The notes under the pieces: model-generated
Seen by the model: the letters and a program-made list of their open reading frames with translations, nothing else
Told to the model about the DNA's origin: nothing
The model's database searches: none
Translations under genes and position numbers: made by a program
Origin: Typha latifolia
Lineage: Eukaryota > Streptophyta > Magnoliopsida > Poales > Typhaceae
Direction of reading: 5' to 3'
Assembly: GCA_019914945.1 (NCBI GenBank)
Contig: CM034108.1
Span: forward strand, 1,808,001-1,872,000
DNA length: 64,000 nucleotides
Part shown: in pieces, positions 1-13,300 of the stretch
Numbering within the stretch: the stretch's first letter is position 1
Layout of the letters: every line of letters begins with the position of its first letter

Positions 1-3000
1 TGTTCAAAAGTGCAAGGGGGTGATATAAATGATAGAGGTAAAGTTGGCCCAAAACCAACTCTCAAATGCTCTTGTGGAGTGGCATTGAGAGAGACCCTTC
101 CTCCAATTGATGAATCGGAATTTAGGTGACAACATAGTCTTCAATTCAACAAAGCCATTATGAGTAGGATCTTATCTATAACTGGGACCCGAGAAACTTG
201 AAAAGAAATAAAACCGTCAGATTTATCATCAGGATCTTATCCGACCGTCGAAGATGACATCTTATTAGCAGCTAACTATGGGTCATTAGGAGTACAGGAT
301 AACTTTGTGGAATATTCTCATGAAACCTAAGGGAATTAGTTAATGCTTTTATTCACATTGTCACATGCATCACCAGACATTATCCCATTTGGAACTTAAT
401 GATAACTATAGTCAATTAGGGCAACTAACCCCTGTCATTATCCTAAATTGGCCTTGAAGGAGATGCTCATGTAACATGGAAAGAGGTGGATCTCAAAATG
501 TTTGTACTGAAATGCCCTCCTGATGTGTTCCATCTATAAGATCAAACAAATTAGGGTTCCTGGTCTTGTGGGCATTTGGATTATTCTATTTCAACTACAT
601 AAGGAGTTCTGATCCAACTATTAATACAAGTGGGGCTGAGTCAATCAACAAGTTGTTTCACAAGATTAGGATCTTGTAGCCTTGTGCATTTTGAAGTTTT
701 CTTCAAACTCTTGGAGTATTCTTCATTCAATTATAATGCTCAAGTGGGTTCATGTCAACAGATCAAGGAAATTTTACCTTTTGTTCCTATTATAGTTAAC
801 ATATTAACATATAGTTAATTATCATTCGACCCTAATTTTTTTTTAACTTTATTATCTTAAAAACACCATAAGTTAAATTAACCTAATAACTGTTGACGAA
901 ATAAAAATATTTCATTACATACCCAGCAAAAACTGTTAAGTGTACTAATGGCAAGATATTTTTAAGGCAATATAAGTAAAATATAGGATCAAATGATGGA
1001 AGTTTTTTTTATAAAAAATTTCAAATATTAAAACCAATCACATTAACATAGTATTTTCCGTAACAACTCAACTTTCTTGAAATGGTTGCCTAACATGCAA
1101 ACCAAAGAATCTATGCTACTCTATTAGGCCTTGTGGGTTGTTCTTTTGACTACTACTCCCTTATCTTTCTCCAAGAATAGCTTGCCTTTGAGAACTAAGA
1201 AGCAAGAAAAAGAAACCATGCAAATGCTATTGAGAGAGAGAGGAGGAGAAGAGGTAGAAGAAGGAGAAAGAAGTTAAAAGAAGGTAAAGGGAGCAGTCAA
1301 AGGAGATCTCAGGCTCCGTACTTTGGGCAAAGTATCACCTACACACCTATCTTTTCACTTTTTCAGCTTTAAGACCCTTCTTAGCAGCGATCTTATGTAG
1401 CTTTATTCCTTAACGGTTTCTACTCCAAAACCTAAGCCTTGAATCAATCCTCTGGACTGGCTTTTTCCCCTTGTCATTTTTTTAAGGAGCTCTTAAAAGA
1501 AGTGTTTGATTTGATCTCCAACACAGAGAAGCCCCTTAACCATTGTCTATAGATACTGCTGTGTACTTAAGCAACATCAAGATCCTCTCTTCTTTCCCTC
1601 TTTCTCTTTAACTAAAAAATAAAAACAAAATATGGTAGAACAATAAAGAAAATAATAAAGTCTCAGTTTTATGAGTTAACATGATACCAGAGCATGGTGA
1701 TGAAAAGTGCGAAAGTGGCCTAGTTGTCCTTATTAATATTATATCTTCAAAGTAATAGGAACAAGGTCATCTTTGAATTTGGTGGTTCTCCATCACTGTC
1801 AGATGGTTGGTTGTTTGATACTTATCTAGGCATAGTATCTCTTGTCTATGGTTAAATATAACGCGAGAGCATTTTGTATGATGGTGACCCAGGGATTTTT
1901 GCTAAGATACGTGTGGTTTTGATACATATATAAGAATCTAAAGCTGACCATAATAAGCTGACAGTGGACTTTTTGGTGTGCATTCATGCAGTTGTGGCAT
2001 AGGAGACAAAATGTCCTTGAAGAGAATGCAAGCCTGTTTGCATCAACTCCTCTTTTCCATCTTTTGAAGTCTATGGGCATGCCTGGTTTGAGTTTGTCTT
2101 TGATTCAAATAGAACAATTAATGCAGAGTTACTTGCATACGTCTTCCGGATTGCTATCATAGCAGGAGGTCCTAAGTTTGAATTCTGCAAACACTAATCT
2201 ATAACGATCATTTACTCGTGTCCTCTGTGAGATAATTATGCTGATAGTAATAATTCCAGTTCAAGGGAAAGCAAATTTGTGATGACAAAAAATAAGCTTT
2301 GGTGCTGATGATCAACAGAGTGCAGTGCAGGCAATAAGAACTGTGTTGCAAAGCTCCAAAAGAGAGCACTCGATTTGAGTTCACTGAGTGATGCAGGGTA
2401 GACAACTATCTCAGAGCAGTCTCTGATAGCAGCATTAAGCTGCAGGTTAAGACAAGGGCTCTGTTTAACTACAGTGAGAGAAAGAGAAAGGGAAAGGGAA
2501 AGAGAGAAGCATTTGTCTTTTGAGTTGTTCTGTTTCTTTGAAGCAGATATGAGTATTTGCCAACTAGAGACCAGATAGGTTGGAAACTTATCCTTCTTAT
2601 CTGCCCACTTTATTCGAGTTTTGTCGGATATGGATATGAATGCCGAGGATTTAAAGTTATTGTGGACCAGGTCAGTTTTGTTCAGGCCCAAATTAGAGAC
2701 ATCCAGATGGCCTACATGATGCATATCTAAATAGACGACAAGGTGCTCGATAATGCCTAGATGAGACTTGTATCAAACTTGTTAAAAGAATAGTTTTACC
2801 AACGAGTGATTGGTGAATGATCAAGTAAACATTTGGATGCAAATGAGGCCCAAAGTAAAACTTGGAGGCCACCAAGTCGACTTATCAGACGAGCAAATAA
2901 ACCACTATCTTATCAGACAAGAAAAATATCATGAACATTATAATTTTGTATTACTTACATCCCATTTGTTTGCTTCAAACACAACATGTTTTACAAACCA

Positions 3001-3250
3001 GAAGTATGAAAATAACAGCTGCAATGTCGTGTTGAAGCTAGTATTTGATACTGAGCAGTTTCAACACTCAAATATGATTGATAACTGTGACTGAATTGGC
3101 CAAAAAAGACGAGATATAAAACAGCCTCCGAATGCAATGAAAATGGATAGTGAACTCCAACCTCCAGAATAAATGATTCAGAAGCATGAAGTCTGAAGCC
3201 TTTGAATGAAAAAGGAGGCAATCAATCATGAAATAATGACGAAGAAGAAA
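1..3250. other. gene-poor left flank
   Basis: I see no gene I can support here. Open frames are short, overlap on both strands and lack recognisable domains. The segment 1200-1300 is purine-rich. At about 1682 there is a tRNA-primer-like site that may mark a decayed LTR retrotransposon. The last 200 to 300 bases (about 3000-3250) probably contain the 3' UTR of the leftward kinase gene. Confidence 0.5.
1682..1698 (+). mobile_element. possible LTR-retrotransposon primer-binding site relic
   Basis: The sequence resembles the plant primer-binding site complementary to initiator Met tRNA (consensus begins TGGTATCAGAGC), with mismatches in the first half and the core ATACCAGAGC kept. It follows a CA-like LTR end (…GTTAACA). 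I found neither a matching second LTR nor gag/pol coding sequence, so this is only a possible relic. Confidence 0.25.
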
Positions 3251-5507
3251 CTATGGACCACGAGCCCGAATGAAGCACAAACAACCACTTGCTTGATCTT
3301 CAGGTATCATACCACCTCCTTTGCTCGTGTCAATTGCCTCCAAAAGCCTGACAACCTCATCCATATCAGGTCGTTTGTCTGGGTTCGCATCCCAGCATTT
3401 TCGCATAATGTTAGTCAAAGCACTTGGACAACAGCGAGGGATCTCTGGACGTAAATTCTGCCTCGCAACGAAAGGAAATCACAATTTCATTTGTTATCAC
3501 TAAGATTCATTGTTATTTAAAGAAACGCAAAAAAGTGAATAGCCCAACGAGTGAGCAGGTTCAAATTAGCAAACGACAGTTTGTTAAAGCTAACACAGAC
3601 ATAACCAATGAAAATAGCAACTCTTTACTATTCTAAGAGATTGCAAGTTTGCAGCAGTCAAATCTGCATTTGGCATCTAGGAAGAACATAACTAACCTGT
3701 CGAACCACAGCAGATGTGACATCAGCAAAGCTGAGATTAGGGTAGGGCATGTCACAGCAGTAGATTTCCCATAGGCAAATGCCAAAGCTGTACACATCGC
3801 ATTTTCGGTTGTAGGGCTTCCCATCAAGAACCTGTTAGTGATATATCTAGTAAGATTGTGCTGAATACAAGGGGAAAGAAAAAAAAGATGTAGCTCGCAC
3901 AAACTAGGTATTTATGCTAGTCAACACTAAAAGTGTGTGCATATACTGAATAATAAGGGCATTAAGGAAGTTTGATAAGCACCTCCGGAGCCATGTAGCC
4001 AGGTGTGCCAGTCTCACCAGTCATATCCTTTGGATTCTGGGCCTCGACACGTGCAACACCAAAATCAGCAATTTTAAGGTTTCTATGTGAATCCAATAGC
4101 ATGTTTTCAGTTTTGACATCACGATGCACAATCTTTTCCGCATGTAGATAACTCAATCTGCATAATAGATTGTCACGATTTAAGTTTTAAACTCTCGTAA
4201 TATGGAACTGTGCTATAGGTGCATAGCATGATTTTTTTAAGGTGCTGCTTACCCTCTAGATAAATCCAATGCAAGTTGAATCACAGTCTTGTAAGGAAGT
4301 TTCCTTCGGATATTTCTTATTAGGTACTGCTTCAGATTTCCACCAGGAAGATACTCCACAACAACACAGCATGCTCGGGCTGGGATGCTAGTATCACCAC
4401 CACCAGTGGAATTCTTTGGTGGAATCTTTAGGTCCGTTGTTCCCATCGATGCCCCAACAAACTGCAATAAACAACATCTCTGTAAGTTTGCACAAGACTA
4501 TAAGATGAGGGCAATATGTTCTCGCTAAAGACCATGAGTATAAATAAGAAGAAACAAATTAGCTAGATAAAAGGCATGGTAAAGCACCATCACGTCCTAT
4601 GCAATTCAAAATTACAATTCCAGGCCAAACTACAAAGGATGAAGGAAAATTTCCCTGCTTAGTATTGCACGTAATATTACTGCTCAAATTGTCGCTTGAG
4701 AAAATGCTTACCTTTGTAACATTCGGATGGTCAAGCTTATGCCAAACTGCGACCTCCTGCCGAAACGATGCTCGCAGAGTAGCAGTTTCAGCATCCGTGG
4801 CAAAGCCGTCTTCTCCCCAATCCAACAATTTCACTATATTTCGAACAAAAAAGATAACTATCACACAGAGATGGTGCAATCCCTAGTATCCAAACTTTCA
4901 TTCTTTATCTAGAATCTTTAGACAAGAAAAGACTGCTTAGCAATTAACTGATTTCTGCCGTATTGTTTTTTAAGCAGTTTTTATCTAAGCACCTTTCGGA
5001 CTGTATACAGGTCAATTTGCGATTTTTATAAAAGAACTAGTAAATCAAGAATCTGTCCAAAGCTAAGTTTCATTGAATGAAGCAAAACAATGTGCATAAT
5101 AAATTAATAGGTAAATGCAATGCATCAAATTCCAATGAAACAATGCAGAGAAAGATTAAATTTCAAAACAAAGAGTGTGCACCTGCAACATCCTGGCCAT
5201 CATAAGTGCCTCTAAAAACAGTACCATATGTCCCTTGCGCGACAACATAACGAATGCCCAGCATAGAAAGATCAATCTCCCATTCTTCCTTTGGCCTCTT
5301 AACACCACCATTGTCCTTGCTCCATGCCTTACTCAATTTCTTCTCTAGTTGGATATCCAAACTCTTCAGATCAATCTTGTCTGCTCTCAAGAACATGTCC
5401 TTACTATTGAAGCTCCCCTGCCCCATCAATCTTGATCCAACTCCGCTTTCTTTTGCCTCCCTGGCAATTCCAATACCCCCATCCTTCTCCTCAATCCTCG
5501 AACCCAT
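3251..5507 (-). CDS. Raf-like MAPKKK (group C type) Ser/Thr protein kinase
   Basis: Six exons on the minus strand: 5507-5183, 4833-4712, 4461-4253, 4157-3983, 3831-3697, 3457-3251. All introns are GT-AG and the phases close to 390 aa. The acidic N-terminal part contains the family signature LRADKIDLKSLDIQLEKKL, and a linker with RPKEEWEIDL precedes the kinase domain (about aa 85-375). Visible kinase landmarks are the glycine loop AQGTYGTVFRG, ATP-binding lysine K110 (VAVKLLDW), catalytic HRDVKTEN (D232) and DFG (D250), then GTPGYMAPEV. The C-terminus ends in a Cys-rich GCLCFIRARGP tail. Length and motifs match the plant ATMRK1/CBC1-CBC2 group of Raf-like cytosolic kinases; the CBC members act in blue-light and CO2 control of stomata. 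Which orthologue this is cannot be told from sequence alone. The ATG at 5507 is chosen because it gives the family's usual N-terminus. The 5' UTR probably lies at about 5508-5870. Confidence 0.93.
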
Positions 5508-7042
5508 AATTCTAATCGCCTAATACCCAAAAAAGAATCGATGAGGAATTAGGAGGGAACACAAGAAAGCTCCCTCCTTTGCAAAGAAAACCCCGATTCA
5601 ACTCTACCCAGCAACTGAAAATCTTAACTTTAGATCAAAGGGAAAGAGAAATCCACCTCAATTCCGCCAAATCGTGTATAGAGATCAAACTTCTAGAAAG
5701 AACTCACAATGTTCTCGGAATCGAATACGTGAAATGCATCAAAGGATGAACGAGACGAGGAGAAAACCGAAAGACCCACCAAAGAGGACACCGAATTCGT
5801 TGACCGCGGCGAGGAGAGACGCCTTGGCTCGTACGCTCAACTGGGCTTTCGAGGCTTTGAGGTAGAATGGAATAATCCGAAAGGCAGCAGAGAAGGCCCC
5901 ACGAGAGAAGTCTAAAATAGAGAATAATGGAGTCTTTTTTCTTTTTTTTTTGAGTGCAGAGAATAATGGAGTCCAAAGCGGAAGAAGAAGAAGAAGAGGA
6001 TGAGAAGGAGCACGATCGTCTGCTTCCCATGTTGTAGGTATTTGCTACCTTCACTTTACTTGGCGATCTCTTATTGGATCTAAAAGCTACAATCCTACTG
6101 TCGACGATGCATGCGATCAGAGATTCTAGGAGAAGAGAGCTGATAAGAAAAATAGATGGTCGGATTCGTCTTTTGATTTTGTCAACCATAGATTAAATAA
6201 TTTGCTAACTATTTGTAATATCATACTTATTCATAATTTTTTCTTTTTTTATAATATCATGTTCCTTTTTATAAACATTCAATCCCTATCAAGAGTAGAT
6301 TATGGTTTTAATTTATTTTTCAAGTTTTATAGAATAATAATTCTTATTATTTTATTTATTTTTATTTAGATTATAAGCATGCACGCTAAGTATAGCCAGT
6401 ACAGCTAAGCAAAGCGGCTAGGTCTTCCTAATATTTAGGTTAATTTGGGACAACTCTCCGTAAAAAATAAAATCACAATAAATTTAAATAGATAGACTTA
6501 AAAAAAATTCTATCTCTTTCTAGATTGCCGTGATAGTTAGCTTCTAATTGAAAGATTCTAGAATTTGTTAGTAAATCTATTGCTCAAGTTAACAGATGTA
6601 TATAAACACCAAATACTCTTCTTTCTTGAAACTTAGAGTTAAATTATAATATACAGCTTTTAAATAATTTTAAGTAATTCTTTCTTTTTTGATTTTGTCA
6701 ACCATAGTTTTAGTTGTGATTAGTTAATTTAAACTAATGGGATGATATTTCTAAAAAAGCTCAATAAATACGAGTGATAAGTATAATATTATGTATAATA
6801 TATTGACAATTATGTATACTTATTGATCTACTAGATTTCTAAGGACAAATGATATATCGAAACATGTAAGGGTAGGGACGTAATCTTCTTAGTACTATTA
6901 TTCAATAGTTTAGTGAAATAATTAATACTAATAGGATATCTAATCCAGCATTAATTTTAGGGACTATTAGACTCAAGGACCATTAGAGATACATATTTCT
7001 AAGTTATAAAAAAATTATTATAGAAGGAAGATGACACTCTCA

Positions 7043-7090
7043 CATATATATATATATATATATATTTTCTTAAGGCATTCTTATTCTGCC

Positions 7091-7125
<35 letters not shown>
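7043..7125. repeat. two (AT)n microsatellites
   Basis: Two near-perfect AT tracts (about 7043-7065 and 7093-7125) are separated by a short unique spacer. Confidence 0.95.
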
Positions 7126-7129
<4 letters not shown>

Positions 7130-8110
7130 AATATTCTCAGAATGGTCCATTTCCACTTAGACAATAATTATTCATAAAACTGGCTTAATACAAAGAAAAG
7201 TGATGCAAGTCAATCATTGCTTGCTTATTAGATGCGGTTTTATTTCTGTACGGCGAGAAAATAAAAGGCGAATTATGCTTATTCTACTTTGAGGGCATAT
7301 TATTACTTAAAACCTGTAGGCTGAGAAAGATTCTAAGGTGCTCAAAACTATTTAGCTTCTCAAAATTACCAAAATTTAAAAATCTCCTACTTATAGAATC
7401 TAAGTGAACAAAACTGTTGATTTGCTTGTTAACATGAGTAGGACGCTAGGATTTTATTAGAGTTTTGATGCACTTGGGTTGAAGCCGTCTCCTTTTCGCT
7501 TATGCAAACTTTACGCTATGATCTTAACATAGCATTTTATAATCGCGATAATTATTTGATAATAGTTTTTTTTATAGACAAAAATTTGAGGGTACGAGTG
7601 GAGACTTCTTTTTTTATTTTTTGAAAAGAAATTTCTTTTTATAGATTATCTCATCTGGACACTAAAACTTGTAAACGTTTAGATAGATATCTCCTATCTA
7701 TTTTTTTTGTCTGTCCTCTGTTTACTAATCCAATCTGCTACATGGCTAGTTTCTCTGTAGATATGTGTAACTTTACAAACTTTTAATTTTGAGTTAAGAT
7801 ATCTATATAATCCACAACGATCAACGGACAACGATGCTTGATGATCACCCTTCAATATAGTGTTAAGTGAGAGAGTCAAACTCGATATAGATACGTGAAC
7901 ACTTATTTGTTTTGTATGCAGAGTAAGGCTTCTCTGGTAGACCCAATATGGCCAGAACTATTAGTTCGTCAAAATTATAAAGTCAGCCTTTAATTTCCTC
8001 CCGACCTTTAAAAAGACTTGTTAGTGTTAATCTTGTCCCAACATTTAGGTTAAATTCATAACCTAACTCAATAGAATACACATACCATTATGGATCAACA
8101 ATAACTTATC

Positions 8111-8112
8111 AC

Positions 8113-8144
<32 letters not shown>

Positions 8145-8165
8145 GCTATATATATATATATATAC
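8111..8165. repeat. compound (ATT)n-(TA)n microsatellite
   Basis: About ten ATT units are followed after AGC by a TA tract. Confidence 0.95.
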
Positions 8166-8681
8166 ATGTATAACACCACAACAACAGAGTGTTATGTCTA
8201 AACAAGCCTACTCATCAATTCCAGGTACCCAAAGAGTATAATCATACTTGAAATTCCAAGGCACATATAATCGATTAGAACAATACGGTAAATATATATA
8301 TAGTCTGGACCTAATTGGATGATTAATAAGATTATGATACTTGGCAGTTCATGATTGGAGTCATTAGATCATGTTACTATAATCACCGAATCAAAGATAA
8401 TCGCCAAATAATGCTATCTGTAAAATATCCAAGGCGTCTCGGCGTTGGCGTTCACATCATGACTCATGAGTGATGCACGAACTCACTGCTATCCTCCCCC
8501 ATCTTTCAACCACGTGGGGAACACCAAACTGCTGAAAGCGAGAAATTTTACAGGTACAAGCTACTACGACTTTGGATGCCGCACTTTTTCTCAACCAACT
8601 CTCCAAAACTAGCCACGTCAAACTCCCCCCAAAACCCCACCACTTGTTATAAATTACAAATAACAACGCAAGCGGGGGACT

Positions 8682-8713
8682 AAATAATAATAATAATAAT
8701 AATTATTATTATA
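8682..8713. repeat. (AAT)n/(ATT)n inverted palindrome
   Basis: A run of AAT units switches directly into ATT units, giving a perfect self-complementary sequence with no loop. Confidence 0.9.
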
Positions 8714-8973
8714 TCAGGACACCCTAAATATACTTTATTTTCTTCTTCTTTTTCCGATACAATAAAAGTCAAATAATTTTCAGAAAGTATAAAATTAATC
8801 ATGCGAAGTGTCAATGCATCGAGTATGAAAGAGAGAAGGTAAGAGATTAAGTAAAGAAATTTAAGTCTAAAATAAATATGATTATAAGTGCTGTGTACAG
8901 TAAACTACAAAAATTACGTCATTCTAGTGGAAAATAAAAGTACAGGTGTGTAAGTGTAAATTAAATTAAAAAA

Positions 8974-8995
8974 CTCTCTCTCTCTCTCTCTCTCT
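8974..8995. repeat. (CT)n microsatellite
   Basis: Perfect CT dinucleotide tract in intergenic DNA. Confidence 0.95.
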
Positions 8996-9149
8996 ACCAT
9001 TAGACCTCTTTAATTTTCTCTCTCTTCACGTGATTTAGGCCGCATGCAGGTGGCCGCTATAATTTTGCTCCTCCCTCCGAGCTGGGGTGGGGGGGAAATA
9101 ATATGCACAAAGGGTACACCAAACGCAAGAGGACACAATCATAAAAGGC

Positions 9150-9166
9150 CACGTGGGCCCCACGTG
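9150..9166. promoter_or_regulatory. paired G-boxes (CACGTG)
   Basis: Two perfect CACGTG hexamers at 9150-9155 and 9161-9166 are spaced by GGCCC, inside a GC-rich island about 1.2 kb upstream of the CXC gene start. CACGTG is the core site for plant bHLH and bZIP factors. Function here is inferred from motif spacing only. Confidence 0.4.
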
Positions 9167-10260
9167 TCCGTAAATCCAATCACCGCTGCCCCCCCCCCCC
9201 CCTCTCCCACTCCGAGTCCTGTACCGGAGCTGTGCGCCTGTACACTATTTGTGTCGTTTACGTTCCTCCAGCTCGGAGCACTGTTCGCTTACGCTCACCG
9301 CACGGAGCAGCCGACCAGATTCCCGCTTCCAGAGCGCAGCTTCTGCGTCTAATTATTAGCGGCCGGTAGTGAGTGAGGAGGCATTTATATGTGCGAGGTT
9401 AAAAAAATGGGAAATAGATTACGGAGTTGGTCCGGACTCCGGAGAGGAGAAGGGAATAGAATGGAATGGAATGTTGTATTTCTGAAGTAACTACTGCAGG
9501 AGAAATTTCACGGGTGGGTTAGGACAAAAGCTTTCATTGGACATTTGTGGATGGATGCCCTCTCTTGGGGGGTAATGCCTATTTGTAATTATGAGCTTTT
9601 GGACCATAGGATAATAACTTTATCCTTCACTCTTCTTTTTTTCCTCCACTTATTGCTTAGAATTCAGAGATTTATAAGAGGAAAATATTTATGCGAGTTG
9701 ATTCGTCCAGCTTTACTTGGGGCCATTGTTGGATACCAAAAACGTTTTTTTTTTTTTTTTTCCCCCAATTTTCTAGAGAGGAGTTGTTAGAGGGGTTTGT
9801 AAGGTCAACGTCTCCCGTTATAACAGGGTCCACGGCGGAGAAGCACAACTGACAGTCCTGAGGTAGGTTCACGGCGAAGCACTGAACCGGAACCCAAGGC
9901 GACCTTGGCGGTGACCGCATCCGAGCTTTTCCAAGCGCCACCAAGGAGGCAAGGGCGATAAAAAAGACAAGAGGGGGGCACTGTAGTCTTTACCTGCTCC
10001 TCTCGCTCGCCGAGTCGTCGTCCTTTTACTGCCCAACTAGCGACGTGGAGCGTTACGCGTAATTTAATAATGTGAAATTAATTATTAGCGGATCCGGTAA
10101 ACGAGAAAGCGGAGCGGTGGTAGGGCAGAGACGGGCGTTAAAAAAAAAATAGAGAGAAAGGGGAAAATAAAAAGATCCGCTTCCCGCCTATGCTCTTCTT
10201 GAAATCTTTCGACAGTGGAGTATAGAAAGCGACGGGAGAGAAGAGAAGAGAAGAGAAGAG

Positions 10261-10262
<2 letters not shown>

Positions 10263-10314
<52 letters not shown>
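10263..10314 (+). repeat. (GA)n tract in 5' UTR of the CXC gene
   Basis: About 25 GA dinucleotides end roughly 36 bases before the ATG at 10350. GA/CT tracts at this position are typical targets of plant GAGA-binding BBR/BPC factors. A frame runs through the tract as Arg-Glu repeats from an upstream ATG at 10215, but it is unlikely to be translated as the true N-terminus. Confidence 0.9.
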
Positions 10315-10317
<3 letters not shown>

Positions 10318-10349
10318 GAGGAGAGGGATGTGGGAGAGCTCCGGAGGAG

Positions 10350-13300
10350 ATGGACACGCCGGATCGGAGCAAGACCGGAGGAACGCCGATCTCTAGGTTC
10401 GAGGTGATTTCCCGGATCAAACCCTTCGATCTCGTTTTTTCTTGCGTTTGTTTTGGGTCTTTTGGGGGGGTTTCGGTGTGTTCTCCGGTGATTAGGGTTT
10501 TTGATTCGTTAGATCGGCCGAGTTCATGCGCGGTTGAGATGCATCCGCGTGGAATTTGGTAAAAAATGTTGGGATTTTTGTACCTTTTGATGGGGGATTT
10601 CGTGATAGGAAACGGTTAGGGCTTTGATCTACAGCTATGAAGGCTGTTTCTTTAGGGTTTTGAAGCATGTTTTCCGTAGTTATGTATTAGACTTCTTGAA
10701 GTGTTGCAAACCTTTGATTTTGGCCGAATTCGTATATGGTTTATATTTTTCTCGCTTGGTTAACAGCTATGTTCTTATTTGATCTCCAGGAATACTATAG
10801 TTATCCATAATGTACAATTCACATGTTGAGATCTGCTCAATTTTCTTATGGATCTAGTCATTCTAGCCTCTCTGATGTGGTTTTGTCGTTGGTTGTCAGA
10901 AGAAATGATGTAGCTTCGCACTTGCTGCTTCTTGTTTAATATCTTCATCTTTGAGAAAATCTCTGTTGGGTTGTGGTGTACTGAGGTGTCTCAAAATTTA
11001 ACTTCTGACCTCATTTCGTTGTACCTGCTGTTTTACATCTACAACTTTCTTTGGTCATTCTGCCCGTTTTTTTTCCTCTCATTCAGGGAACTCCTTAATT
11101 CTAGTCGGTCTTATGATAAGGTTATTTGGTGGCACCACAAGGAATTGAACTATCTGCAAGTCTATGACCTCACATATTTATCCACAATCTTTTGGAGGCC
11201 TCACATTTCTCTTATAATGTGATAAATTTTGTCCATACGTGCAGTGAAACTCTTTGGCCATATGGTTTATTAACTTCTCTGTTCAAGGATTACATACTTT
11301 GTATATGTTAAAATGCACCGCGATGATAGATATCAGTCATAACTAGATGTATATTTTTTTTATCTTTATGAACTACTAGAGGTGCTTTCCGTGATGCTTA
11401 ATTTATAGCTGATGGAAGCAAGCAGTGGCCAGTGGGTTCCACAAGTGGTTTTCCTAATGATTTGTTTCTCATGCAGGATTCTCCGGTCTTCAACTTCATC
11501 GACAGCCTATCTCCTATCCAGCCTGTTAGGTCAATAGATTCAATTCACAATGTGCAAGCCTATCAGTCACTAAATTTTGCATCTATATCATCCATCTTTA
11601 CTTCACCACATGTCAATCCGCAAAAAGAATCTAGATTCTCAAACAGGTGACATTTGAAATATTTGTCCACTTGGCTATTATTATTGATTCAAGCTTACTT
11701 GTATTCTGCCATTTCCTAGGAATCCTTATACAGAACTTCCGGAACATGCAATTTGTCCTGGTGATAAGGATGAAAATACAAACGCCATTAGGCTGTCCAG
11801 ATGCACTTCTGTTCCTCAAGAAACTTGCAGTATAACATGCTCACTCAATGAAGCTACTGTCGATCCTCCTGATGATTCTTCAACTGTGTCCTGTAACCTG
11901 TCTCAGCACATGCAGTTTGATGCTGGTAGTCCAAATCACAACACGACTCCTCATGTTGGTCTCAAAACAGATATTAAATTGGACTTGGGTCATGCACCAA
12001 TTGAACTACTACACCTTGTTCAAAATGGTCCGGACAAAAGAAAGAGTCTGTTTGCCAGTGAAGCAGTTATTCCTGGCGATCATCAGCCTGACAAAAGCAA
12101 GGATGAAGTGGTTGGATGTGACTGGGAAAACTTGATTTCTGATAATGCTGATGACCTATTGATTTTTGATCCCTTAGTTGAAGCAGAGGCTAGCAGAGGA
12201 TTGCATGAGGAATTAGGTGACAATGATGCGAATCCCTGTAAATATTTCTCGTTAAATTTTGCAGAACATATTAAGGGTTCACAGAAAACACAAGCTGATG
12301 TGTTTAGTGGCCCTTGTGTCATCGCAGAGGATCCTCATGTGAACAGTGGTGGATTTGTTGGGACGGAAGATGAAACAGATCATACCCCACAAATACTCCC
12401 AGGCAGTCAAAGTCAGGTAGCATTAAGTGAGCAAATCCAGGGAAAAACTAATGAGACCAGTGATTATGTTCCATTAGGCTACAAGGTATTTTTCCTAGGC
12501 AGTATTCGTTGTAGTGTAAGCAAGTTTTTCTACTTTCTACTTTCAATTTTCTGTTCTTTTTTTCATTTGCTTGGTCATCATGAGTCAAATATATGGAGTT
12601 TTTCTGGCAGATCGTTTCACCATTGGGGATTATGCTAATTTCTATGAATGAAGTATGAATAAACTGCTTATTGTTTTTTTTTCGAGGTGGAGAATTTCTC
12701 GAGTATTAAGATACATTCTTTCTTGATTTTGCATTGGTTCAGCAAATTATTCTGCTTTCTCTGTGTTGTATTGAATTTGGGAGGATGCATTTTTTTCTCA
12801 AAAATCATGCAGTCTATTTGGTGTAGTTGGTTGACTTATCCTTATTTTCATGCTTGGTAGTTCATGCTGGCTTTTCTGTGAGATAAATTGCTCTTCCAGA
12901 ATTGTGTATCCACTTTTGCCAGAATTTCTTTCCAAATGTGTGTTAATTATTTTTTCAACCAGATTTACAATAATGTTGCTAACCCTCCTCTTTAGGTTGA
13001 TTCGCAACAACTACGTGGCATGCGCAGGCGTTGCCTTGTTTTTGAAGGAGCTGGGGCTTCTAAAAGGAATGCGTATAATGATTCAAACTTCTGTACTTCA
13101 ATCTCGATAACATCAAGATCCAGAATGGCTTCTGATGACCACCAGTCAAAGTCTGGAATAACTTCATTACCACGTGTCTTACCTGGTATTGGTTTACATT
13201 TGAATGCTCTTGCATCGACAAAGGATAGATTGGTCACTCAGGACACTCTGCCTTCTGGGAGACGATTAATAAGCATGCCATGTTCTATTGGCTCCTTTTC

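Larger units (their letters stand above)
5880..10262. other. AT-rich intergenic region and promoter of the CXC gene
   Basis: No gene is supported. The segment 6200-8450 is very AT-rich with several microsatellites. The segment 9040-9340 is GC-rich with a C10 run, two G-boxes and short open frames without domains. A T16 run lies near 9745. The segment 9800-10260 leads into the 5' UTR of the CXC gene and is the likely core promoter. The leftward kinase gene also starts near this region's left end, so it separates two divergent genes. Confidence 0.6.

Noticed and set aside
2236..2724. 162-aa open frame on -
   Set aside because: Contains a (SL)n run from a GA-rich tract, has no domain, and overlaps another open frame. 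It looks like chance.
3370..3385. tRNA B-box-like sequence (GGTTCGCATCC)
   Set aside because: It lies inside the conserved last kinase exon (antisense of the CWDANPDKRP region), and no tRNA cloverleaf can be formed around it.
5704..6189. 161-aa open frame on -
   Set aside because: Lies upstream of the kinase start on the same strand. It includes Ser and Lys runs from simple repeats and is better read as promoter and 5' UTR.
10215..10349. Upstream in-frame ATG of the CXC gene
   Set aside because: Would add Arg/Glu repeats encoded by the (GA)n tract. The family N-terminus begins at MDTP (10350).
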